Assembly (NCBI GenBank): GCA_025084515.1
Contig: JAJAGP010001661.1
Coordinates: 106,526-170,525, forward strand
Reading direction: 5' to 3'
Source of the DNA: Ancistrus triradiatus
Lineage: Eukaryota; Chordata; Actinopteri; Siluriformes; Loricariidae
Length of the DNA stretch: 64,000 nucleotides
Below are positions 11,720-22,700 of this stretch, one piece after another. Numbering within the stretch: position 1 is the stretch's first letter; each line of letters starts with the position of its first letter. The position numbers were made by a program, and so were the translations under genes. Under the pieces are notes generated by a model that saw only the letters and a list, made by a program, of their open reading frames with translations, searched no databases and was not told the origin of the DNA.

Positions 11720-12555
11720 AGGAGGAAGCAATATTGCAATAAGAGGATTTCGTTCATATTTAATGTGTGTAATAATTGAAACTGAGTGTGCTCTTCCATG
11801 AGAATGCATTTTTTAAACAGCAGATTAACCACTGATTAACCTGGAAGTACCGAATATGTGTATTCACATAGAAGAGATTCAGCTGGTTGAGAAACCTGCA
11901 CTTCACCACCTGTAACAACCTGGAGCTTATTTCAAGAGAAAATTTGAACGAATTTTGAATGATTGTAAGGAACTGACGGAGCCTAGAGGCGACTAATAAC
12001 GCCATCTTTTGGTCAGAATTAGTAATATGACATTGCAACTTGTTGACAAGTGAACACGGCGTATTGTATTTTTTATGTCATTGTGCATTATTACAGTAAA
12101 GAGGAATGTTGCCTGTATAGTTTACAAGAAAACACATTTATCTTCAGTGGAAGATCCAGTCTGGGCAGTGTTAACTATTTCTAAAATTAAACATGATACG
12201 GATTTAGTTGTAGTGTTGTCTGTTAGTTTTCTAATATACACTGTACAGAAAATAATATGACAGTGACATCCAGGTGTCAAATTTAACTTTAGAATAACAA
12301 GAGTCTCTTTCAATAATGGTGATGATTCAGGCTGGGTGTTACGACAACAAAGTATTATATTTGCACACTTCTCTTAGTATTTTGGGTATAGTTCTCTGTT
12401 GTTACTTAATTTAACAAGTAACTTATGAAGCTTCATATAAATTTATATACAGTATTTCATGTTTTAATCACACCATTGCTGCTCAGGGTTTCAGAGGATT
12501 GCAGCAACTATCCCAAAGAACACAGGGCATTATGACATGCGTTACGTTAACTGGT
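11720..12555. other. Intergenic, nothing recognised
   Basis: AT-rich sequence with no repeat termini, exon or RNA gene that I could identify. Confidence 0.5.
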
Positions 12556-12559
12556 GTCT

Positions 12560-12720
12560 CTAACACATCCCAGTGTGTGCATGTGTGTGCATGGCATGTA
12601 CCCTGCAATGTCCAGTGTTGATTCCCACCTTGCACCCTGCACCGCCAGATAGGCCCCGGATCCCCACAACCCAGAATTGGATTAAGCAGCCATGAAAATG
12701 AATGAATGAATGAATGACAA
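12560..12720 (+). repeat. SINE tail fragment
   Basis: AGGCCCCGGATCCCCACAAC followed by AGAATTGGATTAAGCAGCCATG and a short (AATG)n tail is typical of the 3' end of fish SINEs. Confidence 0.6.
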
Positions 12721-12724
12721 AAAG

Positions 12725-13045
12725 GTAACGCTAATGCCATATCATCAGCTTTGCAGTTGGTTGATTAAATCTGTATTTGTTAGCTAAGCATTTCTCAGCA
12801 TAACATTTCACCTCAGCATAATTCGAATGTGTCTGATAAAAGTTTTTTAGGAAAGTAAGTTTGCAAGTAAATGCAGTCCTCTACTATATATGGAGTTACA
12901 GTATAAACTGGCCTTCATATGGATATACAAATCCTAAAGAAAAACAGTGCTCAATGGAGAAGAGCAAGCATTATTATCTGCGGTCTTTCTGGTAAACACA
13001 GATACTAAAATACTTGTTTACTGGGAAAACTAGTTCTATTTTAGA
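12725..13045. other. Intergenic, nothing recognised
   Basis: AT-rich sequence without identifiable features. Confidence 0.5.
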
Positions 13046-13137
13046 GAAAGTAACAATGTTTCAGTAGGTAATACATGTCAAATTGACATCCCCATGAATG
13101 CCCAGACCCAGAGTTTCCCAGCAGAATATTGCCCACA

Positions 13138-13208
13138 ACATCACACTCTCTCCACTACTTGATTTCTTCAGACAGCGCATCCTGCTGGTAAACAGCACAC
13201 CATATATC
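13138..13208. repeat. 71-bp direct repeat, copy A
   Basis: Part of the Tc1-like remnant. It recurs at 13353-13423 with a single difference (CTTCAGAC against CTTCGGAC). Confidence 0.9.
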
Positions 13209-13310
13209 CTCAATTCAAGACAAAAGTAATTTATTTCAGTGCAGTTATTCAGTTCTGAAACTCACACATATAGTGTAGACACTTCTAGACACTATCACTA
13301 ACACTGGGAC

Positions 13311-13447
13311 TGGGCAAGGCCCTTAACCCACAATTGCTTGGACTGTAAGATCACATCACACTCTCTCCACTACTTGATTTCTTCGGACAGCGCATCCTGC
13401 TGGTAAACAGCACACCATATATCGCTCTGGATAAGGGCATCTCCTAA
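13311..13447 (+). repeat. SINE fragment split by a 71-bp insertion
   Basis: GGGCAAGGCCCTTAACCCAC and CAATTGCTTGGACTGTAAGA are SINE body. GCTCTGGATAAGGGCATCTC resumes after 13423 and completes the SINE tail. Between them sits the 71-bp copy B. This fragment runs body-to-tail on the + strand, opposite to the SINE at 11518-11705. Confidence 0.75.
13353..13423. repeat. 71-bp direct repeat, copy B
   Basis: Near-identical to 13138-13208 and embedded in the SINE tail, 215 bp downstream. Confidence 0.9.
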
Positions 13448-13998
13448 ATATTGTAAATGTATCACTTTCCTTCTGTAATCATGATTCTAAATTTTTGTGA
13501 CTTGTGAAACAGTAGCCCTTCTGTTGATTCAGACGAGACAGGATAGCTTTTGGTTGCCCGTGCGCATTAATGAGCCCTGGGAACCAAACATCCTGCTACC
13601 CAGTTCATGATGTGTCCCTCCACAGAACCCCAATAGGTAGCAACTCACTACTGAGAACACCCAACAAGCCTTGCAGTTTCACAAATTCTCCAACCCAGGC
13701 ATATGGCCATAATGATTTGTCCCTTGCCAACGTTAACTAGTTATTTATGTCTGCCCATTTCTTCTCCATCCAACCCACTGACTATGAAAAATGAATGTTT
13801 GCTTATTGTCTATCTCCCAAACCTTCAACTGCAGAGTTATAACAAAGTAGAAATCATGATATTTTATCTAATCAATGTATATATTACTGAATCATAATCA
13901 CACTTACCTCCTCTCCTGTTACCACTGAAAGTGAAACCAGGAAAATTGTGGTGCAAAGGGTCTCTTTATACTGGATAATATATAATCCATTATGATAC

Positions 13999-14030
13999 AG
14001 TTCTACACACGTGTACACGTGTGTAGAACT
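13999..14030. repeat. 32-bp perfect palindrome with two CACGTG motifs
   Basis: Both halves read AGTTCTACACACGTGT and are exact reverse complements around the TA centre at 14014-14015. Each half contains one CACGTG (E-box core). The flanking bases do not continue the symmetry. Confidence 0.9.
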
Positions 14031-15490
14031 CACTGATGGCAAAAGAAAGTAAAGGAAAAAGAAGAAAACCCAATCTAGGTCACTAATACACCACTTTGTG
14101 ATGATACAAACAACAAATAGTATTATATAGTGTAGAAATGGCCTATACTATTCCATAGTTGCATTCTTAAATTTTTCATAGGATTTATAAGTAAGGTCAT
14201 GTACAATATGTATGATCCTATTCTATTTACCATCACACTTTAGTTACATGATGTGTAAAAATGGCTAAAAGGCAAAATATTAAGATATATCATACTGACT
14301 ATTTTAAGCCATGAGGAACAAACAGCCAAACAACAAAAGTCTTTGTTCTTCTAAAAGGGCTTTCGAGTAGATTTTGGAACATGACTGTGAGGTTGGCCTC
14401 TGGTGTTAGACTATAAGCCCAGGCTCACTTTTGGCATTCCAGTGCATTTTCAAATGTGTCTGGTCTAGCTGAGGTCAAGATTATTTGCAAGCTAGCCAAG
14501 TTCTCAAGTTCTCAAGTTCATTATCTGAATTGGTGGAAGTTGCAATTGTTGGAAACCCATAAATGTGTCCTATTGAGAGTCACTGGGGTATTTAGTACAG
14601 CTGGGGTAAGTGGTGTTTTTTTAACGTGTTAAACTGATCTTGTGGAACTCCATCTTAGAAGACCAAAGACAGTTGTTGCAAACTCCTTACTAATACCTAT
14701 GTTTTGCATATAATGTTTTTTGGTGTCCAAAAACTTTTGTCTATAATGTTGTGGGTGTGCACAACAATCTGTATCTCAGATATTATATCTCACCACAGAT
14801 CCTGTAAATCATGTGTCTTGATCTCGTCAGTGTTGCACACAGTGTGGACAGGCCAGTAGATATTCTGTGCTTCCACTGAAGGCAGAATGAGTAATACAGT
14901 CAGGATCCTTGCTGCAATGTGTGACTTCATTATTTAAAACAAACATTTCAATTACAATTATAAACTAATCTAATACCTAGATATCTCCTGATGCCTCTTT
15001 AAGCTAAGCAGGAAATGGTACAAACCAAATACGGATGCACAACTTCCCATTTTGTTTTAGCTTCTATGATAATGTAAAGCGTGATCAGTTTCACTTCCTT
15101 TTGCACATTAAAAACAGTATGACTGACTGGTCACAACGAACTATTCTTCTTGTTTATCATGTCAAAGACTACCTTGTTTTCTGAATGCATTCTATAAAAT
15201 AGAAATCATGGGTTTTTCACAATGCTGTTCCAACTCTGAAATCCACGAACAGACACATACTTGTCTTACTATACTTGTAAAGACTTTCCACTGACATGAA
15301 TGACAATGAAAGATTTATAACCTCAGTAGCCTGAAGCAAGTATTTTGGCTCTTTTGAGTTTTCAAATAAAAGTTGCTGTTTTTGTAAAAAAGCAATTAAG
15401 AAAGCAAGGACTGGAAAAACAGTCAAAATTCCAGGTTTTTCTATCAATGTAAGGACACTTGGTCCTCACAAGCATAGCGAGACAAGGTAC
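14031..15490. other. Intergenic, nothing firm recognised
   Basis: AT-rich. A stretch near 14600-14760 (CCAAAAACTTTTGTCTATAATG) looks like the end of a DNA transposon, but no partner end was found. No gene. Confidence 0.45.
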
Positions 15491-15496
15491 ATACAC

Positions 15497-15960
15497 ACTC
15501 ACCAGCCACTTTAATAGGTACACCTTGCTAGTATCAGATTGGACCCCTTCGGAACTGCCTTAAATATTTGTGGCATAGATTCAACAAGATGCTGGAAATG
15601 TTCCTCAGAGATTGTGGTCCATATTGACATGATAGCATCATGCAGTTGCTGCAGATTTGTCGGCTGCACATGATATGAATCTCCTGTTCCACCACATACT
15701 GAAAGTGCTCTGTTGGATTGAGATATGGTGACTCACTGTTATGTTCAAAAAAACAGTTTGAAATGATTTGATCTTTGTGACATGTCACTTTATCCTGCTG
15801 GAAGTAACCATCAGAAGATGGGTACACTGTGGTCATAAAGGGATGAACATGGCCAGCAACAATTCTCAGGAAGATTGTGTGCCAAGAAAATATTTACCAC
15901 CACCACCCAGTTGTATCTCCCCTTGCAGCCTACATTTCCATGCTCACTCAAACAGATGGA
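15497..15960 (-). mobile_element. Tc1-type element fragment (CACTTTATTAGGTACACC family)
   Basis: Left terminus ACTCACCAGCCACTTTAATA with GGTACACCTTGC, then a minus-strand transposase C-terminal remnant. CCAACAGAGCACTTTCAGTA and the following block correspond to ...NPTEHFQYVVEQEI...SIW...SQRN...HKYLRQF, with several frame changes. The right terminus was not found. Second member of the family at 3930-4611. Confidence 0.75.
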
Positions 15961-15964
15961 TGAA

Positions 15965-16720
15965 TGTTTAAATGAAATGAAGTATTGTTGGAAGGCAGAT
16001 TTCTTCAGCAAAATGAAGATAAAGCTGAAGGGATCATCTTTGGTATTCCCAGGCATAGCGAATGAGAATTTTTGGTGGAATGTTGGAGTATGTGAAATTT
16101 TAGATACAGAACCTTAACTTTGTTGTCAGGAGTTCATTTTAGCAGCTTAGGTCAGTTGCCAAAATTATTTTTTACTTTTTCTTCTTTTTTTACCCCAAGA
16201 CCTGAAGAAGGTTATAAACTCTTTAATTTCATCTTGCTTAGACCAGTGAAACAGCCTGTAGACGGGTGTTACGAAGTCCCCAATAGCTCGTTTGCAGTTA
16301 GTCCAAAATGCAGCAAAACAGATATAGATAACCACTCTGTACAATACTGGGGGGCCATACCCAGTATTAGTATAGCGTTCCTGAGTGCTTAGTGTGTGTC
16401 TGTATATATACAGAAAGAGAGACTGGTGGGCCAAAACATTATAGCTATGCATAGATTAAGCAAATAAAGTTGATTATCTCTGCACATGAAGGCCTGGGAT
16501 ATATTAATTTTCTCAACAGTCAAAATGCAAGCAAGGTCTGTTCTGATGACAGCTGGTTTTTTATGTCATTTGGAATATCTAGATATCAATGTGCTGTTTA
16601 CCATGGAAAGTGATGGTACCAGGATACACTGTGAAAAGAAGACAAGCTGGTGGAAAGAGTGTAATACTCTGGGTAACTCTGAGAAACTCTGGGTGTAGAC
16701 ATTCATGTGGATTTAACATG
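15965..16720. other. Intergenic, nothing recognised
   Basis: Only short chance open frames on both strands. No exon or repeat assigned. Confidence 0.45.
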
Positions 16721-16869
16721 TCATCATTTTCCTGGCGCTTATCCCATCGGATGAGGGGTCCACCCACTGCCACTCGATGCGACCGAGAAAACTCCAGCCG
16801 ACGCGTCGCTACGTCTGCCGCCAGAGACCACACTCAAACCATGCCAATTTAGTGTAATTAATTAACCTA

Positions 16870-18436
16870 CAGTAGTGCTTGAAAGTTTGTGAACCCTTTA
16901 GAATTTTCTATATTTCTGCATAAATATGACCTAAAACATCATCAGATTTTCACACGAGTCCTAAAAGTAGATAAAGAGAACCCAGTTAAACAAATGAGAC
17001 AAACATATTATACTTTGTCATTTATTTTTTGAGGAAAATGATTCAATATTACATATTAGTGAGGGGCAAAAGTATGTGAACCTTTGCTTTCAGTATCTGG
17101 TGTGACCCCCCTGTGCAGCAATAACTGCAACTAAATGTTTCCTGTAACTGTTGATCAGTCCTGCACACCGGCTTGGAGGAATTTTAGCCCATTCCTCCGT
17201 ACAGAACAGCTTCAGCTCTGGGATTTTGGTGGGTTTCCTCACATTACCTGCTCACTTCAGGTTCTTCCACAACATTTCGATTGGATTAAGGTCAGGACTT
17301 TGACTTGGCCATTTCAAAACATTCACTTTATTCTTCTTTAACCATTCTTTGGTAGAACGACTTGTGTGCTTAGGGTCGTTGTCTTGCTGCATGAGCCACC
17401 TTGGACATGTGTCCTGACATTTTCCTTTAGAATTCTCTGATATAATTCAGAATTCATTGTTCCATCAATGATGACAAGCCGTCCTGGCCCAGATGCAGTA
17501 AAACAGGCCCAAACCATGATACTACCACCACCATGTTTCACAGATGGGATAAGGTTCTTATGCTGGAATGCATTTTTTTCCTTTCTCCAACTATAACACT
17601 TTTCTTTTAAACCAAAAAGTTCTATTTTGGTTTCATCCATTGACAAAATATTTTCCAGTAGCCTTCTGGTTTGTCCATGTGATCTTTAGCCAACTGCAGA
17701 CGAGCAGCAAAGTTCTTTTTTGAGAGCAGTGGACTTCTCCTTGCAACCCTGCCATGCACACCATTGTTGTTCAGTGTGTTTCTGATGGTGGAATCATGAA
17801 CATTAACATTAGCCAAATGAGAGAGAGGCCTTCAGTTGCTTAGAAGTTACCCTGGGGTCCTTTGTGACCTCGCCAACTATTACACGCCTTGCTCTTGGAG
17901 TGATCTTTGTTGGTCAACCACTCCTGGTGAGGGTAACAGTGGTCTTGAATTTCCGCCATTTGTACACAGTCTGTCTGACTGTGGATTGGTGGAGTCCAAA
18001 CTCTTTAGATATGGTTTTGTAACCTTTTCCAGCCTGATGAGCATCAACATCTTCAGAAGTCTCTTTTGTTCGTGCCATGATTCACTTCCACAAACATGTG
18101 TTGTGAAGAGCAGACTTTGATAGATTCCTGTTCTTTATATAAAACAGGCTGCCCACTCACACCTGATTGTCATCCCATTGATTGAAAACACCTGACTAAT
18201 TTCATCTTGAAATTAACTGCTAATCCTAGAGATTCACATACTTTTGCCACCCACCAATATCTAATATTGAATAATTTTCTGCAATAAATAAATGAGCAAG
18301 TATAATATTTTTGTCTCATTTGTTTAACTGGCTTCTCTTTATCTACTTGTAGGACTTATGTAAAAAACTGATGATGTTTTAGGTCATATTTATGCAGAAA
18401 TATAGAAAATTCTAAAGGGTTCAAAAACTTTCAAGC
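16870..18436 (-). mobile_element. Tc1-type transposon, near full length (family CAGTGGTGCTTGAAAG)
   Basis: Starts at TA + CAGTAGTGCTTGAAAG. The right inverted repeat is intact up to AAACTTTCAAGC, but the last bases are lost. The element carries a transposase pseudogene and interrupts the SINE above. Confidence 0.88.
17338..18080 (-). pseudogene. Tc1-type transposase pseudogene
   Basis: Minus-strand pieces in different frames. The HTH region lies about 17870-18080. A piece with NVHDSTIRNTLNNNGVHGRV and LLSKKNFAARLQLAKDHMD lies at 17622-17816. A core piece with SMDETKIELFGLKEKCYSW, HGGGSIMVWACFTASGPGRL and MNSELYQRILKENVRT lies at 17338-17646. Frameshifts follow the first catalytic Asp and the QDND block. 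Non-functional. Confidence 0.85.
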
Positions 18437-18602
18437 TCAAACTTTGCATGTCTTTGGAAACCCTGGAGTAAACCCACACAGACACGGGAAGGACATGCAG
18501 ACTCCACACAGAAAGGACCAAGGCCACTCCACCCTGGGATTGAACCCAGGACCTTCTTGCTGTGAGGCGGCGATGCTACCCACCGAGCCACCGTGCTGCT
18601 TG

Positions 18603-18930
18603 TGGATTTAACACATGTAACTTATCTAAACATTGTTGTATACCAGGTACACCCCTTCATGGCAAGGGTATACTCCACTTGTCCTGTTTCTACAAGATAA
18701 ATGCATCACACGATGCACATTGTTGGTTAAAGTCTAAGGAATATGCCTAAAAGTTCAGTCTGTTGCCCTGGTCTCCAATTTCCCTAGATTTCAATCTGAT
18801 CAACCATTTGTTGGATGTCCTGGAACATCCAGTCTGAACTGTGGCAGTTCCACCTTATGTAACTGACAACATCCAGAAGGATAGGCTGAAAACATTCTGG
18901 CACCAGATACCACAGGCCAAGTTGACCTGG
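18603..18930 (+). mobile_element. Fragment of the GCCATAACATTAAAACCAC Tc1-like family
   Basis: ACCAGGTACACCCCTTCATG then GGCAAGGGTATACTCCACTTG and TTCAATCTGATCAACCATT correspond to the central and NPIEHL part of the transposase gene, as recognised for the minus-strand relative at 13050-13900. Multiple stops. Its right edge abuts the LINE. Confidence 0.65.
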
Positions 18931-19261
18931 AAAAGCCAGCTAATAATTGCTAAGTGGTTGTTACCTCCAAAGGAATGGTACTTATGAAACATTTTAGTCT
19001 GGCTTCAGGCCTCATAATAGTACCGAAACAGCATTAATTAGGGTACTAAATGATTTGTTAATGTCCTCAGATAATGGATGTGTTTCTTTTCTTGTTCTGT
19101 TAGATTTAAGTGCAGCATTTGACACTATATATCATGATGTTTAACTAAACAGTAGGTATTAAGGGATCAGCACTTTCTTGGTTTAAATCCTACTTAACTG
19201 ACCGGTACCAGTTTGTTCATATAAATAATCTAAGGTCTAAGCTCTCAAAAGTGAAGTATGA

Positions 19262-19990
19262 CGTGCCTCACTCACCCACTGAGCAGCCTGTTGAAAGAGC
19301 TCTGGTCATAGGTGACTCTATTTTACGACACGTGAAACTTGCTACCCCTTTAGGGACACCAGCAGCTAGAGTTCTCTGTATCCCCGGAGCCAGAGTGCCG
19401 GACATTGTAACGAGTCTTAGTGAACTCGAGAGCCGCAGATTCTCTAGGATAGTTATTCATGTAGGGCCTAAATGATATACGCTTCGTCAGTCAGAGGTAC
19501 TAGGCTACTTTTGTAAGAGGGGTTAGCGTCGAGCACTAGGAGACGTGTCCGTGCTGTAGTGTGCTTCTAGGATAGTTATTTCATGTAGGGCCTAATGATT
19601 TACGCCTTCGTCCGTCAGAGGTTACTAAGGCTAATTTTGTAGAGGTGGTTAGCGTGGCAAAGGCGATGTCCTATGCTGGTAGTGTGCCTCTGGCCCCATC
19701 CCAATGCGGCGAGGGTGACCAAGCCTATGCACACGGTCAGGTTATGGTTGCTGAACTGCCATGGCTGTCCCAAGTGGTGCTCTGAAAACAACGTGGGCTA
19801 TATAGACAACTGGACAGCCTTTGAGGGTAAGCCTGGTCTTTTAGGATGGACGGTGTCCATCCCACTCGGGAGGGTGCTGTTCTCTCATCTCCTGCAACAT
19901 TGCCCATAGTCTTATGGCCCGATTGGTTAGGGGGCTGACTATCCAGGAGCAGGTAGCCCATGCACTGTCACCCAGAACCCACATTAGTGA
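19262..19990 (+). pseudogene. LINE ORF1 esterase-like domain, broken
   Basis: RALVIGDSILRHVKLA, PGARVPDIVTSL and SRIVIHVG resemble the SGNH-hydrolase/esterase domain carried in ORF1 of some CR1/L2-group elements. The GDS motif would hold the nucleophile Ser. A roughly 124-bp stretch (19440-19563) is repeated in tandem at 19564-19687, and both copies contain indels. Later pieces (VRLWLLNCHGCPKWCSENN, VGYIDNWTAFEGK) belong to the same domain. Confidence 0.7.
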
Positions 19991-20159
19991 AAAACTGTGT
20001 CTGTTACCCCGCATCTGCCCCTAAACGTAAACGCTCTCAAAAAGTCTGTTTTAATAACCTCATTAGTATAAACACACAGATAGCTGCCAAAGAAATAACA
20101 ACATTAGACCTAAAGCTAGGATTACTTAACATTAGAATCACTTACAAACAAGCAGTGAT

Positions 20160-20880
20160 GTAAATGAAATGATCACTGATCAACGCTCTCTGTCTCACTG
20201 AGACTTGGAGTAGACCTGATGAATAGTTTAGCCTTAAATGAAGCCTCACCTCCTGGATACAGTCATGCTAATCCGCCTCGCCTCGTCTAATGGTCGGGGG
20301 AAGGCCACCCCCCGTTAGCCACAATTTTTGACAAAGAGTTATGGTGTTTTACAGCTAAATCCCCATTACAAGGCTAATTCTTTTCAAATAACTGATTCTT
20401 AATGTGACTGATCCATTGTTTATGGAAGTCAAAACCACACTCTCTTTTCAGCTTATCACTATTTACCGCCCTTCCTACGCAACCTACCATTAACCCCTTA
20501 CCCCCCTTATTCCCCTATTAACCTACCACACCACTTACCAAACACCGCCCTTTCCTGGTCCCTATTCATAAGTTTCTTCAGGAATTTGCTAACTTTCTTT
20601 CCTGCTTACTACTGTCAACAGATAAGGCTTTAAAATTGTAGGTGATTTCCATATTCACTTTGACAATGAGCAGGATCCACTTAAAATTGCTTTCGAGTCC
20701 ATCTTAGAATCCATGGGTATCACTCAGAATGTGATGGGACGAAACCCATCGCTGTAATCATATTTAGATCTAATATTAACATTTGGTATCAATATAGATA
20801 ACCTTGATGTTTTTTTCCCGCAAAAGTGATTCGATTTCAGATCACTATCTTTTTAGTATTTGAGCTATTTCTAATAAATA
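20160..20880 (+). pseudogene. LINE ORF2 endonuclease domain, broken
   Basis: Recognisable pieces: SLTETWSRPDE, LNEASPPGYSHAN, then ESILESMGITQNVMG, LDLILTFGINIDNLDV and a closing SDHYLF. These are in the order of an APE-type endonuclease. Frameshifts and stops separate them. Confidence 0.65.
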
Positions 20881-21784
20881 AAATCCTTCTGCCTTATCAC
20901 ACCAAGCGCAACTATCACATCTGCTATCCAGCTGTGTTTATTAAAAACCTACCAGACTTGAAATTTAATACACCTACAGAGATCAAATCATTCTTGAGTG
21001 TGTAAATGACCATTTAGAATGTGGTGTGCTTCGCTCAACCCTGGACACGACTGCGCCCTTGCTAGGGTCAAACGTATTAGGGAAAAAAGGCTAGCACCAT
21101 GGTATAATAATGACCACAAACCCTTACCTTAAAGCAAAGAACACGGTATCTAGAGCGCAAGTGGAGACATAGTAAATTGGAGGTGTTTAAGATTGCTTGG
21201 AGGGACAGCATGGCAGAGTATAAGCATGCCCTCACTAAAGCTAAAGCTGCATTACTTCTCTTCAATCATAAAAGAAAAATAAGAATAATCCAAGATTTCT
21301 CTTTAATACAGTCTCCAAATTTAACAAAAAAACCAAACCCACAGAAAGTGACTCTCCCTTCTGGTGTAAATTTAACAGTAATGATTTCATGACTTTTCTT
21401 TAATGATAAGATAGAAAACATTAGGCATAAAACTCAATGCTCATCACATCACCAAAACTGTTCAGCAACCTTCCAGATGCAGTAAACTAGTGAAGACATC
21501 TGTTTAATGAGCTGTATAATCAAGATTAGAATCTTTTTTTACCCCAATACTAATTACTGAAACTATCCACACTGATCAGCAGTGTTTAGTTATTTTTAAT
21601 TCATCCCTTACCTTAGGTTATGTGCCCAAATCCTTTAAGTCTGTCGTTATATCAAACCACTGATTAAAAAAGCCAATCTGACCCTTGGTGTGATATCTAA
21701 TTATAGACCAATTTCAAATCTAAAAACCGTTTCTGGTCCAAAATCTTAAAAAAAAGCTGTCTATCAGCAGCTCTGCAGTTTACC

Positions 21785-22700
21785 CTCCAAAGGAATGAAA
21801 TTTATGAAACATTTCAGTCTGGCCTTCAAGGTCCCATCATAGTACTGAAACAGCATTAATTAGGGGTACTAAATGACTTGTTAATGTCCTCAGATAAGGG
21901 ATGTGTTTGTCTTTTCTTGTTCTGTTAGATTTAAGTGCAGCATTTTGAACACTATAGATCATGATGTTTTACTAAACAGACTAGAAATACTGTAGGTATT
22001 AAGGATCAGCACTTTCTTGGTTTAAATCCTACTTAACTGACCGGTTCCAGTTTGTCATATAAATAATCTAAGGTCTAAGCTCTCAAAAAGTGAAGTATGG
22101 CGTGCCTCAGGGGTCAGTGGCCTTGGCCCGGCTTTTATTCTCTCTGTACATGCTGCCACTAGGCTCGGTTATTCGTAAACATGGCATTAGTTTCCAACTG
22201 CTATGCAAAAAACTTGTTCATGCGTTTATATAACCTCAAGGTTGAATTACTGTAACCGCCTTACTTACTGGGATGCTCTAGTAAATCTATAAATAAAAAA
22301 CTTCAGTTAGTTCAGAACGCAGCTGCCCGACTGCTAACTCGAACTAGAAAATTTGATCATACAATCACTCCTGTTCTAATCATCACTGGTTTACTCAAAC
22401 ACTGGTTACCAGTCAAATTCCGCATTGATTTACAAAATACTTCTTATAACTTATAAAGCTCTACATGGCCTGGCCCCACATTATCTGAGTGAACTCTTAG
22501 AGTTTACAATCCAACTCATCTACTTCGTTTCGCAGGGTGCAGGACTTTAAGTTCCTAGAATTAAAAAAGTCACAGGGGGGGAAGGCTTTCTCATACAATG
22601 GGCCCCCCAAACTATGGAATAAACTGTCCTCCCACTTTCGAACTTTTTTGAGATTCAGACACTCTCCCAAGTTTTAAGTCTAGGCTAAAGACATACCTAC
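21785..22700 (+). pseudogene. LINE reverse transcriptase of the inner copy, active site deleted
   Basis: Contains the LDLSAAF-like palm block near 21930 and later YKALHGLAPHYLSELL. Between CTATGCA (about 22201) and AAACTTGTTCATGCG about 365 bp are missing compared with 23681-24046, so the YADD catalytic motif is gone. Confidence 0.75.

Larger units (their letters stand above)
13050..13900 (-). mobile_element. Degenerate Tc1-like element (GCCATAACATTAAAACCAC family), SINE-interrupted
   Basis: Minus-strand transposase remnants recognisable as DNA: AACAATGTTTCAGTAGGTA, CATGAATGCCCAGACCC, TTTCCCAGCAGAATATTGCCC, then GTAGCCCTTCTGTTGATTC, GTGCGCATTAATGAGCC and ACACCCAACAAGCCTTGCAG. This order matches a common fish Tc1-like family. 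A SINE piece and a templated 71-bp duplication split it around 13209-13447. No open frame survives. Confidence 0.7.
16725..18598 (-). repeat. tRNA-derived SINE split by a Tc1 insertion
   Basis: The left part (16725-16868) ends ATGCCAATTTAGTGTAATTA then ATTAACCTA. The right part (18437-18598) continues TTGCATGTCTTTGG through the box B/box A head (GGGATTGAACCCAGG, CACCGAGCCACCGTG). The order matches uninterrupted copies such as 2455-2780, so the intervening 1.57 kb is an insertion. The left part contains an unusually CG-rich stretch (about 16780-16830). Confidence 0.8.

Noticed and set aside
16579..16852. CG-rich frame possibly an exon or CpG-island fragment
   Set aside because: The CG-rich block belongs to a SINE tail variant that continues after the Tc1 insertion at 18437.
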